64,000 nt of DNA from Hofstenia miamia (taxonomy: Eukaryota > Xenacoelomorpha > Acoela > Hofsteniidae): NCBI GenBank assembly GCA_900660155.1, contig CABFPE010000037.1, forward strand, positions 2,090,035 through 2,154,034, written 5' to 3'. Under the pieces are notes generated by a model, which ran no database searches, was not told the DNA's origin, and was given only the letters and a program-made list of their open reading frames with translations. This document shows, in pieces, positions 12,213 to 24,869 of the stretch. The translations under genes were made by a program, and so were the position numbers. Positions within the stretch are counted from its first letter, which is position 1, and each line of letters opens with the position of its first letter.

Positions 12213-14039
12213 TATGTTCGTTATATGTGCTTTTTTGTTGGTGCTCTCGTTTTCTCATTCTGTTCCAAGTGAATGTTTGTGTATTACAATCAGGTGCTTT
12301 TCTACAACTTTGTGATTGTGTCAATTGCGTTACATTCATCGTTTGATATGAGCTTCCATTCTTCCTAACCAATGGAATGAATAACGTCTTATTCTTTGTT
12401 CAATCACAGGGTTTATGCTCTCTACATTTTTCATTAAGTGCAGTTATCCTGTTTATTTTTAGATTTTGTACAGACATTTGCATAGAAATGCATTTTGAAC
12501 TATTGTAAATTTTGTATAATTCATTTTAATTATTGTATATTTCATAAACTGTGAACAATTTATTGACTGTGCCTTTTAAATTTTTATTTCTATATAAAAT
12601 GGAAAATTTGTATAAGTTTGGGATAGCTTTAACGACCCCTGTAAAGTGTGAAGTTTAATCTTGTGACAATCCGAAATGGATTATGGGAGCAGATATTACA
12701 GGTCTCGATCCTGGTCTAGCACTTGTTACTAAAACTACCTGTGCACTGGAATATCTTACAAGGAGCAGGAAGGGCTTAAACCTTCCTGATTGGCTATTAA
12801 AATTTTATGGCTTTTTCCATGATAGCTTACCATATTCATTTTATATGATGTTCTTCACAACGAAGTACTGATTGCCTTATTGTATAATACCGTTAAAACA
12901 TGTTAATTCGCCATGTTTTAAATGCATTTTTACGTTTCCTACAATATGAAAATATTTAATCCAACTGAATTTTTTTATTCAAACATTGGTATTGCTTTTC
13001 TAACATAATGACGCGCTTAATTCTATTCTTCGCAGGATAAGTTGACTAATTGTGAGCTTCTCTTTTGGGGTAACTTCACCGCTCTTTGTAATTTGAAAAT
13101 ATACTATTTCTCGCATAGGTATAACAATGAAATACCTTTAATTACATTAAACGCATCTTTTTAAGTATGTACCTCTCCTTCAAAATCGTATTAACCAATG
13201 CACCGTTCATTCCGACGAATGATTTTGTTAGTAGTACTTGTATCTGACAAACTCTTGGTCATTTCCGGAGGCTGAAGATAACGTAACCACATTCTCAGAA
13301 ACCAGATATTAAGTTTTTCGAAATAATTGAGAGGATTGGCACCAGGCATTATTCACGAGTTGCGTGAAGTTCTCCTTTGATATGCTCCATATCTTTTTCC
13401 TCTATGCGCCAATTGTCTAGGATTCACATACTTCTGCCGTTCATACCCTTAAAGACAGCGGTTGAGGAAGGTGTGTCGTGTTGGGGATGATTCTGATGAA
13501 GTGAATGTCATGTTCACCGCACAATGTTACAGTTGGAGAAAAGTGCCATGGTAGGCTATTACCGAGGAGATCTTTCTTTCCATGAAATTGACGAGCATAA
13601 AAAGAAATATGGAAATGAACCCTCGCTCAAATGCAATGGCGTACAGACGGAGCGGCCAGGGGATATGCCACTCTCTCGACATATAATGACCATCCCGTTA
13701 CCCCCCTCCACAAAAAATTATTTGAATGAATTTTGGTTTTCATACTAATTGACTCTGAATCAATCGTTTATTTAATATATCAGACGTCTTTGAAGGAATT
13801 TAATGATTGACAAGTTATTAATCTTTAGAAACCTAAGGTAGGGCTCGTATCAGGCACAGGCTTCTGTAGCAAGTGTACGGACTGGGCTCTAAATGGAGCA
13901 TGATTGCTTGTCGTTGTTTGAAGATACTAATTTTGAAATCCATTTGTTTGAAGAACATATTAGATTTATTGAGTGACAAGAATTTTCTATCTATTCTATA
14001 TATCTATTTCTGGATATGTATTTCATGAAACACTAAACT
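12213..14039. other. RasGRF 3' flank, no further gene recognised
   Basis: The 3' UTR should begin here; no clean AATAAA signal stands out. Open frames of 62 codons (12683-12871) and 74 codons (13524-13748) on the + strand match no family I recognise and have no visible partner exons. Confidence 0.45.
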
Positions 14040-15470
14040 TTAAGTAGATTTCCAGCAGAAATTACAAAATATGGCGTAAAATATTACACTAAGCCCTCAA
14101 TATCAGAGACTTTCATCTTTCAAGGATCGCTTATTGGACCAATACTTTTCACGCTATTTATGGCCGATCTAAATATTGCTCCATCACTAACAATTAAATA
14201 TGCTGACGGTGACTACTTTTTTAATAATTCTGAAGTTTCTTTCAAATCCTTAATGTTTAAATTATTTAGTGATCATGCATCATATTAGTAAGAGAACTAA
14301 TAAACGCGTCCAATCTAAAATCATAAATGCAAGCAACTATTTATCTTAATCAGCTGAAGGAATGGAAAAGGCCCTAAAAACACCCTATTTAACTATATTT
14401 AGGCATTAAATTTTAGACCTCAAATGATTAAGTACATTTCAATTTACAAAGCATTAAAACCTACTGCACCAATTAAGAAGCGAAGGGTTAAGATTAAAGC
14501 AAGTAAAATTTCCTTTTCCAAACACCGACGATAATCGAGTCCGTAAACTAAAATCAATTAAACGAGAATAATTTGATTTTGTGAAATCCGAGCCGACAAA
14601 GTCTAATTGAACTAATTACGAAAGATGAAAGAAAGTAAATAAGCTATTAAGAACAAAAAATTTAACTAAACCTTGGTAAAAAATTTTTAATCAATTAAAT
14701 TCTACTCGAGAAAAATGGCGATACGTCCATACATTCATTTGAAAATCTAAAGGTCTTTCATCCAAAATAAATGAATTAAACATCAATAATACGACCGTAA
14801 CAGACAAAACTCAAATACTAAATCATTTAAATTCAATATTCAAAGAACCTGGAAATTTCCATTTCCCCCATTAAAAGAAAAACAAAATTCTGATAATCTC
14901 AATCAATCAATAGAATTTTACTTTAGACTGGCTACAATTAATGAATTAGAAAACACTGTTAAGAAACCTGATGCCAACAAATCAACCGTTTCTTATAGTC
15001 TCTCGTTTTTTATTATTAAACTTTTTTCCATATTTTTGGAGAACAATTTCTAATAGCATTTAATCTATCCAATATTGATTGTGAATTTCCAGACATTCTA
15101 AAAAAAAACAGATATAATTTTTTATATAATAAGGTGACAACTTAAACGCAAAAAATTATAGACACATCCTTTCAGCAAACGCTATGAAAACTATTGTATA
15201 TTCAAGTAAACGCATTCCTAAAATCTGAAAACATTCTATCGCATAAACAATTTGGGTTTCGCAAAATCTATTAGCACCCAAAACGCAAACGCAATTCTAT
15301 CTATTACTCAACAAATAAAGTATAATATATCTCATAATAACTGCAGTTGTGTAGCATTATTAATTTAATTATGTTACACCTGACCATGAGGTGCCCCAAG
15401 GTACTGTCCTTGGCCCTATTTTATTTGCTATTTATGTAAATGATAAAATTAAACACAAGAAACCAAATAA
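14040..15470 (+). mobile_element. Heavily decayed LINE reverse-transcriptase remnant(s)
   Basis: Pieces in different frames read as LINE polymerase. Near 14125-14215, GSLIGPILFTLFMADLN and KYADGD match the GxxLGPxLF and YADD motifs. Near 14920-15030, EFYFRLATINELENTVKKPDANKS matches the RT start. Near 15390-15460 a second GVPQGTVLGPILFAIYVND-like block appears. The order (late motif first) means that two fragments, or a rearranged one, are present. Many frameshifts and stops; old. Confidence 0.6.
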
Positions 15471-15500
15471 GTGATATAGAACTAAAGATAAATAATAAGC

Positions 15501-15532
<32 letters not shown>

Positions 15533-15816
15533 CTTTTATTATTATGATAATCATCATAACATTAAGATTATGAATAAAGGAGAGTTTACGATTTCAGNGG
15601 GGAGTTCTTTAGAGCTGGTCGTTTTCCTTACTGACGGCATTCTGTGTCGTAGCTTTGTCATTGCATACTCTGTTCGCTGTGGAACGTATTTATGCAGCGG
15701 ATGTTTTACGCCCATGCGTTGGATTTGCCTGTATAGTCTTCGGTCTGATATGCGAATATGTTCTCTTATTGGAATGTAGTTTGATATGATTCCCAAGCGC
15801 ATGGCTTTCTTCTGTA
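15501..15816 (-). mobile_element. 3' end of a young LINE, cut by an assembly gap
   Basis: The last part of a LINE polymerase (residues QKKAMRLGIISNYIPIREHI onwards) and its 3' UTR ending in a (TTAC)n tail, seen as (TAAG)n on the + strand at 15501-15531. It is almost base-for-base the same as the copy at 21221-21558. About 20 bases around the single N at 15598 differ, probably a poorly assembled patch. The 1000-N gap follows. Confidence 0.85.
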
Positions 15817-16816
15817 NNNNNNNNNNNNNNNNNNNNNNNNNNNNNNNNNNNNNNNNNNNNNNNNNNNNNNNNNNNNNNNNNNNNNNNNNNNNNNNNNNNN
15901 NNNNNNNNNNNNNNNNNNNNNNNNNNNNNNNNNNNNNNNNNNNNNNNNNNNNNNNNNNNNNNNNNNNNNNNNNNNNNNNNNNNNNNNNNNNNNNNNNNNN
16001 NNNNNNNNNNNNNNNNNNNNNNNNNNNNNNNNNNNNNNNNNNNNNNNNNNNNNNNNNNNNNNNNNNNNNNNNNNNNNNNNNNNNNNNNNNNNNNNNNNNN
16101 NNNNNNNNNNNNNNNNNNNNNNNNNNNNNNNNNNNNNNNNNNNNNNNNNNNNNNNNNNNNNNNNNNNNNNNNNNNNNNNNNNNNNNNNNNNNNNNNNNNN
16201 NNNNNNNNNNNNNNNNNNNNNNNNNNNNNNNNNNNNNNNNNNNNNNNNNNNNNNNNNNNNNNNNNNNNNNNNNNNNNNNNNNNNNNNNNNNNNNNNNNNN
16301 NNNNNNNNNNNNNNNNNNNNNNNNNNNNNNNNNNNNNNNNNNNNNNNNNNNNNNNNNNNNNNNNNNNNNNNNNNNNNNNNNNNNNNNNNNNNNNNNNNNN
16401 NNNNNNNNNNNNNNNNNNNNNNNNNNNNNNNNNNNNNNNNNNNNNNNNNNNNNNNNNNNNNNNNNNNNNNNNNNNNNNNNNNNNNNNNNNNNNNNNNNNN
16501 NNNNNNNNNNNNNNNNNNNNNNNNNNNNNNNNNNNNNNNNNNNNNNNNNNNNNNNNNNNNNNNNNNNNNNNNNNNNNNNNNNNNNNNNNNNNNNNNNNNN
16601 NNNNNNNNNNNNNNNNNNNNNNNNNNNNNNNNNNNNNNNNNNNNNNNNNNNNNNNNNNNNNNNNNNNNNNNNNNNNNNNNNNNNNNNNNNNNNNNNNNNN
16701 NNNNNNNNNNNNNNNNNNNNNNNNNNNNNNNNNNNNNNNNNNNNNNNNNNNNNNNNNNNNNNNNNNNNNNNNNNNNNNNNNNNNNNNNNNNNNNNNNNNN
16801 NNNNNNNNNNNNNNNN
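15817..16816. other. Assembly gap, exactly 1000 N
   Basis: A round number suggests a placeholder rather than a measured length. The LINE that enters it on the left is not seen leaving on the right, where (TA)-rich sequence begins. Confidence 0.95.
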
Positions 16817-16899
16817 ATATACATACATATATATAACTATCTTGAAAAATAATCAAACTGGAATATATATTGGAGATACAAAAACTTAAATCAAAGTGC

Positions 16900-18356
16900 T
16901 AGTTCTTTTTTATTTGTTTTATATTTCGAGTTTGCGAAGTTTGAGATGTGCAGAGTTCTCGTAGCTTGCTACTGTAGAAGTCAAGAATATTTTCAACTTC
17001 TTGTTCTTGAAGAGGTGCAATATAATTGGCATTCGCAGCTTGTTGAGTGTGACCAGTTTGAGCCAAGTGTGCCTTTCTTTGCATTGGAGATAATTGCTCA
17101 TTTTGTAACTTATTTTCCCAAATTTTTCTAATGATTGTAGGAGTGAATTATTTTTGCAAATTTAAAAAATTACTTAACATTTGCAATACAAAGTGATTCA
17201 TATTATTTTGAATTTTATTCTGCGCAGATCAAAAAACAAACAGAGGCTTCTCTTTGTATGTGCTTTCATAGCAAACGATAATTTTTTCAATAATAGTGAA
17301 AAATTTAATTTCGATTCTAATGTGACACAAGTATTTATAACCAGTTTTGCCTTTATTACTTGAGATCATACTGGAACTCTTCTTATGCTGAACATATTGA
17401 TCAACAGTAATGCTCAAGAGTGGTATGAGCAACAATGTGGTTGGCTTGTAGCAAGAAATAGATTATTGCCATTTGTGTTCCATAATTTATATTGCATTTC
17501 TTTGTTAATGCGTTTTTACTCGTTCACAATTATCTTTAACGTTTATCAAGAGAAGGCAATGCTTTCAATTTCTTATTTTTTTGCTCTTGATCTTCTCTGG
17601 CTGCTGTCTTTCGATAGGGATCTTTTATGTCATCTAAAACTGTGCTCCACAATTCGATTGTCAAACCTAATGTTCTCATTGTAGTGTGAAAATTTTTCAA
17701 ATTTTTCCAGGCTGCTAATATAATTTTGAATTGTTGGGGCTCTTATATTGAACTTTCGTTTGTTTCCCTATAAATCTATGCATTTTCTTTGCCTCCTAAA
17801 AATTGATTCTGAAAGAAACTCAAACAAAATTGTTCTATAATTTTCATTTAAAATTGCTTTAGTTAATGATGCATCAACAAACGATTCATTTCGTTTTACG
17901 ATAGTCAAAAAATTGTTAACATTTTTGCAGCACGACTGTTTACAATTAATGGTTTCTTTTTAAGACCAATCTCACACATTCCGTTAAGTGAGTCTTCTCG
18001 ATTTTCCTCAGAACAATTTTCACATTTGCATCTTTTACTCTTTCTCGATTGATTTGACAATCATACGAAGCATTGATCACACTCAAACATGCGTTTTGCA
18101 ACACGTGTGCGGTAAAAATCAATAACACAAATTTTTTGTTTATTTGTTAGATTAGCATGTGAATAGGTGATATGATCACACACTTTTTTATATTTTTTGA
18201 AGCAGAATTTACATGTACACTCTTGAGAAAAGTTGCGTTGATTTTTCTTCGTGTTTGTTTTCTTTTTTGGTATTTTCATTTTACAAACAAATTTTTTCAA
18301 AGTAAGGAGATACATCTTCTTCCCAACTGGAATCTAATTTATCTGATGCAGACATC
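16900..18356 (-). pseudogene. Decayed protein-coding relic with a zinc-finger-like segment
   Basis: Reading leftwards from an ATG near 18353, several frames give coherent protein-like text. The start is MSASDKLDSSWEEDVSPY. A Lys-rich stretch follows, then CKFCFKKYKKVCDHITYSH (C-x2-C-x9-H-x4-H, about 18160-18220) and FECDQC. Further on come CKCENCSEE, KPLIVNSRAAKMLTIF and a C-terminal QEVENILDFYSSKLRELC near 16950-17010. The two Cys pairs after the C2H2-like unit suggest more than one metal-binding site. I do not recognise the family; a transposon-encoded protein or a dead host gene are both possible. Frames change several times, so it is not functional as written. Confidence 0.45.
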
Positions 18357-18613
18357 TAAAACAACAAAAAAACGTCTATAAGTCATTGAAACACAAATCA
18401 ATATTAAATTCATTACTTTAATTTACATGCAAGAATACAGTAATGACCATTTTAGACGTTGCTTCACGGAGTCAAACTGCGTGCATTTCACTAATCGATA
18501 GCATTTCTTTATCTTAATCTCATAATTACAATGATAATAAACACGTGTGTTTTTCAAAAATGGTATATTAGCCGTTCTACGTCGTTTGGGGGTGGTTCTG
18601 TATAACCCCACGG

Positions 18614-18680
18614 CAGGGGCCCAGCTAACCGGGGGTGCTGGGGGTGATGCACCCCCCGCATATTTTTTCTCATGGGGTAG
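18614..18680 (+). mobile_element. hAT-like terminus
   Basis: CAGGGGCCCAGCTAACCGGG, GGGTGCTGGGGGTG and TGCACCCCCCGCATATTTTT have the look of hAT ends (CAGGGGC start, G-runs then C-runs). A similar block, TGCACCCCCTCATATATTTT, occurs at 21170-21205 in the same orientation. No paired inverted end was found. Confidence 0.4.
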
Positions 18681-18689
18681 CAAGATGAC

Positions 18690-21150
18690 CAATTAACAGA
18701 TGTTGCGTTCACTTAATTTTCCACTCATTTTCTAAATTTACAATGCATTCAGTCTATCTCTTTCAACATTTTTTTGAAATATATATTTGAATAAGAGATT
18801 TGTGTTTTCTCTGTAAATGTAGCTCTTGAATCTCAGTCACTACAAGTGCGACACAAAATCTATATTTTCGACCTATTTCATTTGTTATATTCTTCTATTT
18901 AAACAAAAGATTAGCCTTAATCAGTTTTGCATATGGACATGAACATATCAATTCCATTCCATTTCCAGATTGTGAAATAAAAATTCAAAAAACAGACATT
19001 ATCAACACCATAGAAAATGTTAAACACACCGTAAATGTGCTTAAGAAATTATAAATGGTTTTAGAACAGTCTGCTAAGTGTATAAAACAAGAATATATAT
19101 ATGGAAATATTTGCGCATGGATAGAGCAATGTTAGTAATACATAACAGTTTACTGCATGAGTTTTGCAATATATTGTGGCCATACATAGATGACTTTAAG
19201 TTATTTAATCTTATTCTCTAAAAGTTTACTTTTATTGTGAAAAATTTTGGAAATTTGAAATATCCTTGGCTGCGGTAAGGTTTAAAAGTATTCCAAAATT
19301 CTATTATGTGTGCTTTAGCAGCTCCAAAAAATAATATCACCTATTAGCACTGAATAGTAATTTTGGTTCAACTAATAGTCAGCTTAGTCAACCACTACTA
19401 GGGTTATGGAGGCCCGCTCTTTCTCAAAAGTGAATGAGGCGTGGCTGGCAAAATCCAATTAAACTAAGTGGGACTAGGGCCAGCAAAATATTTGTCTTGC
19501 AGAACCATAATCACTAGTTCTAAGAGTTATGGAAAGATCTGGACATTTATGGAAAATTATGTAAATGTTTTTACAATAGTTTTGGTAATGGAATGGAAAT
19601 AGAAGACAATTTGATTTCCATATGCAAGCCTGGCTTAAATGCAGCTTAATTAGTTTTTTAAGGAACTCTTTTAGTAGGCCTAAATAATTTTATTTTACTT
19701 TTTTTAAGCAGCTTTCATTTCAGAAAGTTTACATTTAAATTTTCTATTACTAATCTGTCTTTCTAGTTCTAGCCTTGAGAATATCATTAACTAACTTATT
19801 TTTATTTGATGCCAAAAAAGAATCAACAAGTTGCAATATAACCCAAGGTGTTAAATCCCAATCATTACCTAGTCAATCTCAATTTTCTATCCTATGTTTC
19901 AGGGGCGCATGCAAAATTTTCTAAGGGGGGACATCTCTATTTTGATCATATAAATGGTCCAAAATCACAGTTAAGCCCATGAAATTTATCAAAATATTCA
20001 AAAATAGACCTTCATTTCTAAATTATTTTAATTTTTTTGCTGAAAATGGTTTAATTTAATCAATGAAAGTCGATTTTGAAGCTCTCTTCTGTACACCACT
20101 TCTATGTTTTATTAATCTCATCTTTGTATTACTTTGTATTTGACATAATATATTTTGCTTTCAACTATCATTTTAATATACCACTAAAAATTGGTCAAAT
20201 ATAAATTCAGCCTAGTGAAAGTCAGAATAGAAAACACATATTTCCACTTTCCCTGTTTAAGCATTTGCATTCATGTGGTTATTGTTTCCAACAAATGATC
20301 TTTTAGTAAGCTCAGAATGATCAAGAATTAGTTGATGAATAAATAAAAAACCTTTTGCTGTTATTTTCCGAAAAATATTTGAAAGAAAATTTGAAAATGG
20401 ATAGTGTAACATAAACTTATCATTACAATTGAAGAAACAGTAATTGGTTTTTTATATGTGTAGTTGAAGTTTTCACATCATATTGATTTGTCAACTAAGT
20501 TTTGCTAATGTACATAGACTGTTAGCAGAAGTATTTTTACCATTGAATTAGGGTAGGGGAACATTAAATTCTTCTAATTTTAAATGATTAATTTCAATAT
20601 GATTGCGTGAGTTTTGAAGCTTAAATTGTTTTGTAGCGAATATAGAATGTAATTTTAGACTACATGCAAGATATTTTTATCGTTTTCTCAACATTAGAAA
20701 ATTTATGATTAGGATAGTTAAGAAGCAAAGCAAAAAGTAGCATAATAAAAGATGGCAAAAATGCTCTGACAGTGATTTTTTCCAGGGCAATTAATCTTAG
20801 TACTTGACTGACAGTATTATTTGATTTTTCCCATGTTTGCTTATCAAATTATGAATTGATAAGCCCAATGTTAAGGTAATCTTTTTGATCAACTTGCGTT
20901 TATAACAAAGATAACAAGAGTGAATCTACCTTATGAAAAAATATTTGAATTTCAAATAGTATAGATTTTGTATCGTTGTTTTTCAAGAAGAGCTGAGTGT
21001 TTTAATATATACCAATCACCAAACTGGTATTACATCTTTATTTTGCATATTTTGTTAATTATTATATTGGCTATTAAGATTGCACTATACATGTACATGT
21101 AGTAGGTTTTAAGAAATAAACTGAGACGAATCTAGTTGCAACTATTGAAG
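18690..21150. other. AT-rich non-coding stretch
   Basis: No gene recognised. CAGGGGCGCATGCAAAATTT at 19900-19919, followed by a G run, looks like another hAT end without a visible partner. Confidence 0.4.
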
Positions 21151-21220
21151 GGGCAGCAATTTTGCTAATGCACCCCCTCATATATTTTTTCTCACTGGGC
21201 CTCGGCGTCTACTATTACAA

Positions 21221-22592
21221 ATAGTAAGTAAGTAAGTAAGTAAGTAAGTAAACTTTTATTATTATGATAATCATCATAACATTAAGATTATGAATAAAGG
21301 AGAGTTCACGATTTCAGGAATCGGCTGGGGAAGAGGGAGAGTTCTTTAGAGCTGGTCGTTTTCCTTACTGACGGCATTCTGTGTCGTAGCTTTGTCATTG
21401 CATACTCTGTTCGCTGCGGAACGTATTTATGCAGCGGATGTTTTACGCCCATGCGTTGGATTTGCCTGTATAGCCTTCGGTCTGATATGCGAATATGTTC
21501 TCTTATTGGAATGTAGTTTGATATGATTCCCAAGCGCATGGCTTTCTTCTGTACTCCATCAATCTTTTCAAGAATAGTCTTAGCCGCCCCTCCCCACACG
21601 CTGCATCCGTAAGTGATAATACTGACCACAATAGACTTGTAGATCAATTGTAACTCATCTGAGGTATAACCCAGCTTCTTCAGCTTCAACAGCAAGAACA
21701 CTGTAGAGTTTGCTCGCGCAACTACGGCCTCAATATGTTGTCTGAAGCTAAGTTTCTCATCAATAATAACTCCAAGAACTTTCACAGCTGCGACTTTGTC
21801 AAAAATAGCTTCAGAGGTATAGGAACTAAAGGTGAAGACTAATTCGTGCGTCTTATTATTGTTGAAGAACAAGTTTTTCAAAGCATATTGGCGCTGTAAG
21901 GAGTCAAGAATTTGATCAGCTCTATCTCCTGAATCTGCTGAACCCGGAATTACTGGGTTATTATCGTCGGCAAAGGTTGTCAAAGAATAATTCATTACTA
22001 CTGGTGAGTCCCTCACTATGTCATCTGTTGCTGCGTTGAAGAGAACCGGGCCACTGACGGTTCCCTGCGATACTTCGAGATTTGTTGTGCGTAGCTCCGA
22101 GTCCACACCATTGAGAGTTGTGTACTGTGATCGCTCGGTCAAGAAACTGCTATATAGCCGGATTAAATTGGCGTCGATTGTTAGTACAATGCTCTTGAGC
22201 CCCGTGATTATTGCTGACTGGCGGACTGTATCGAAGGCTTTACTCATATCAAGGGTAATTAACCGAGCGTAGTCATATGTCCGCCTATAGTCATAGATTT
22301 GGTTGAGCATCACCAGAAGTGCACAAGAAGTTGACATATGCTTTCGGATTCCAAATTGATTCATAGATGCGTATTCATTATATGATCTTGAAACAAACCT
22401 GTCCATTACTATTCGCTCAAAAACTCGCGACAAAATTGGAGTTACTGATACGGGTCGCATATCTTTATACTCCTTTGGGCATTGACACTTTGGTATAGGT
22501 CGGATGTTGCTAATTTTCCACTTATCACGATATGTGCTGCTAGACAGGGCCAAGTTGAATATATGCGTGACAGGTTCAGCCAGCCAATGAAT
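21221..22592 (-). mobile_element. Young, 5'-truncated LINE with open reverse-transcriptase frame and (TTAC)n tail
   Basis: An open frame from 22553 down to 21306 (415 codons) covers the RT palm to the C-terminus: KISNIRPIPK, MRPVSVTPILSRVFERIV, LDMSKAFDTV, SQGTVSGPVLF, FADDN (catalytic FADD), VKVLGVIIDEKLSF and ITYGCSVWGG. The coding text runs upstream to about 22590 without a proper start, so the element is truncated at its 5' end, as target-primed reverse transcription usually leaves LINEs. The tail on the + strand is (TAAG)n at 21221-21251. It belongs to the large CR1/Jockey-type APE group; the clade is not resolved. Absence of stops and near identity to the 15.5-kb copy indicate recent activity. 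Confidence 0.9.
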
Positions 22593-23100
22593 TAAAATTT
22601 GAAAAATTTCTGCTGAATAAGATTCAAAAACTGACTGCAGGGATTAGATATCTTTATCATAAACTACTGATACAAGCTTTCTGTTTGTCTCATTTTCAAT
22701 ACTGTTCTTTTCTTTTAACTAACCTAAATTCGAAACATCGTATGCTACTATTAAACACATTTAAGTGGTGTATAAAAACTCTAAGCTTTGCACAAAACAT
22801 GAGGAAGAATCAGTATATCGTAATAAATATAAAATATTATCGCCGTTCTGCCAAATTTTTCTGCATATACTATCTATCTTATATAAATTCAAATCTCTAC
22901 AAACATCTCTCCTTTTCCTTAACGACTATATTAAATTAAATGAGCGATCGCAAAAATTTCTGTGTTTAGATAAAAATTATAATGGCTTTCATCTCATATC
23001 AATTAAATTTTGGAATAGTTTAGATTATGAAAAGCGAATAGAAAAAAACTATAAAAAAGTTTTAAAAAAATTTTGTTTGTTTGTTAGTTTGTAGATTTTT
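22593..23100 (+). mobile_element. 3' fragment of a different LINE, opposite orientation
   Basis: KIQKLTAGIRYLYHKLLIQAF, SHFQYC and, after a frame change, KNYNGFHLISIKFWNSLDYEKR are the thumb and C-terminal tail of a LINE polymerase (compare RxLTAGLRY and xxxLWNSLP in related elements). It abuts the preceding LINE within a few bases, so one inserted next to or into the other. It is decayed, with at least one frameshift. Confidence 0.65.
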
Positions 23101-24080
23101 TTATAAATATATTGCGCAATAAATTTGCTTTGAATCTTATTGATGCTGGGTTGATAAAAATATCGTTCTTATATAAATTATTCTTTAACGGAAGAATCGT
23201 AAGTTGTGGACTTTGAAAGACGTTCCATATCGTTTGGATTGAATTAATTTAAGCTACCTATTTTGAAGGGTCCTACATGCAGGGTTGTTGTTATCATAAT
23301 ATTTGGAATGATGTGTAGGTAAGCTGAGGTTCTATTTGTTTTTTTGCACTGAACTTCTCATGAAGCTATAACTAAAAGCATCCATCCGCAAAGCATAGTT
23401 CCAATCAATAAATATTGTTGAAATTACTTTACCATTGTGAAGGAAGTTATTTTAGAGCAGAATGGTTCAGCATTTACTGTAGAAATATGATAATACCGAT
23501 GTTTATTTGTCTTAATTTTGTATTTTGTTTTTCTAATCTTGGAAATTTATATATATATATATATGAAATTTCAACTGAGCTCCACCTAAGATATTTTGGC
23601 CCCCTGGTGCCTCCCTTAATTCAATATTGCTGGTACGCCGCTGCTCAAATGTCTTCATGCCGAACCACCCGGTTGCAATGCAATTCTACACAGTGCCGTA
23701 ACAACTTTCTTTCAATACACATTGAGTGGCGAATTCACCCAGTTTTTCGCTTTGTCCCATAAATAATGCAACATTATATATATTTGATATTTTTTCGTCA
23801 ACAAGGCTGAAAGTTATACTAAGTACTTCATTTTTTAGGAAAAGTTTTTTTGTTTTGTAAATTTTGTTTGCACAAAGTGTTTGTTTTTATGCCTATTTGA
23901 AAAAATGTAGAGGAACATGTGTGCGAAAAACAAAATATTAATTTGTTTACATGTATATCAATTTATTATAACTGTCCAATTATGTGCGATAAAGAGAATC
24001 ATCTGATTTGTTGACACTAAAACACAAATTTTTGAAAGCTAAAAATTTTAAGAGTCATCATTCAGAAATTGATAATCCGG
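23101..24080. other. AT-rich stretch, no gene recognised
   Basis: Contains a short (TA)n run near 23550-23563 and a 115-codon frame (23415-23762) with no recognisable protein character. Confidence 0.4.
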
Positions 24081-24584
24081 TAACCAAGCAACAAGGGTTC
24101 ATGGAAAATTGATAGCCTATTAGTGCTTCCATTGTTGACCAATATTGGTGTTTGTTAATGGGCCATTAATGGCCCAATAAGATAAGATAAAATAAGATAT
24201 TCTAAATTCAGATAAATATTAACAATTATAAACTGGTAAATGATAAACCCAACAATAACTCTCAAATTATTCATGTAATACAAAATACAATGTTCAAAAT
24301 TTTTATTGGAGGACATTCAATAAATAATAACACAAACATACTATAAACTAACTGCAATCACTATGGTGATACTTTTTTTACACAAACTTTAAATTATTAC
24401 AACACTAGTTTACATTGATTGTTTATAATGTAACTATATTTGATAACATTTTTTATGAAATTATTTGAATTTGTTTAAATAACTTTATTATTTGCTCATC
24501 GTTGGATATATGGCTTGGCCATTAATGGCAGAGCGGCCCAACCCCATAATGGGGGGGGGCCTATAAATCCTTGTTGCTTGGGTA
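24081..24584. mobile_element. Possible 504-bp terminal-inverted-repeat element
   Basis: TAACCAAGCAACAAGG at 24081-24096 faces CCTTGTTGCTTGGGTA at 24569-24584 (one mismatch). Just inside, GGCCATTAATGGCC near 24160-24175 and GGCCATTAATGGCA near 24520 form a second inverted pair. No clear target duplication and no coding frame; AT-rich middle. Confidence 0.5.
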
Positions 24585-24869
24585 ATGACCTCTAATATCT
24601 TTGAAAATGTCGAATTGCTAAGCAGATTCATTTTCATTCAATAAATATTATTTGTTAAAAGTAGTTTTTTTGCAAAATGCTAACCTTGACAATTCCATAA
24701 ATTTTCGCCGTTTTCTAGGCTAAGATTTCTAAAAACGTAGCTTGTAAAAGAATGGGGTGTATATGAAAAGATTAGTGATTCTCAATGAAACATCTAATAT
24801 TTTGTTGTTCGGTCGTAAGTGTTTAAAATTTTTTAAGAAACTATTACAGTGTAAAAAAAATTCGGCCTA

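Noticed and set aside
12100-12372. Minus-strand frames of 82 and 90 codons over the last RasGRF exon
   Set aside because: Antisense shadows of the conserved RasGRF C-terminus.
15554-16889. Several very long open frames across 15.6-16.9 kb on both strands
   Set aside because: They run through 1000 N and are open only because N has no stop; only the short LINE end at the left is real.
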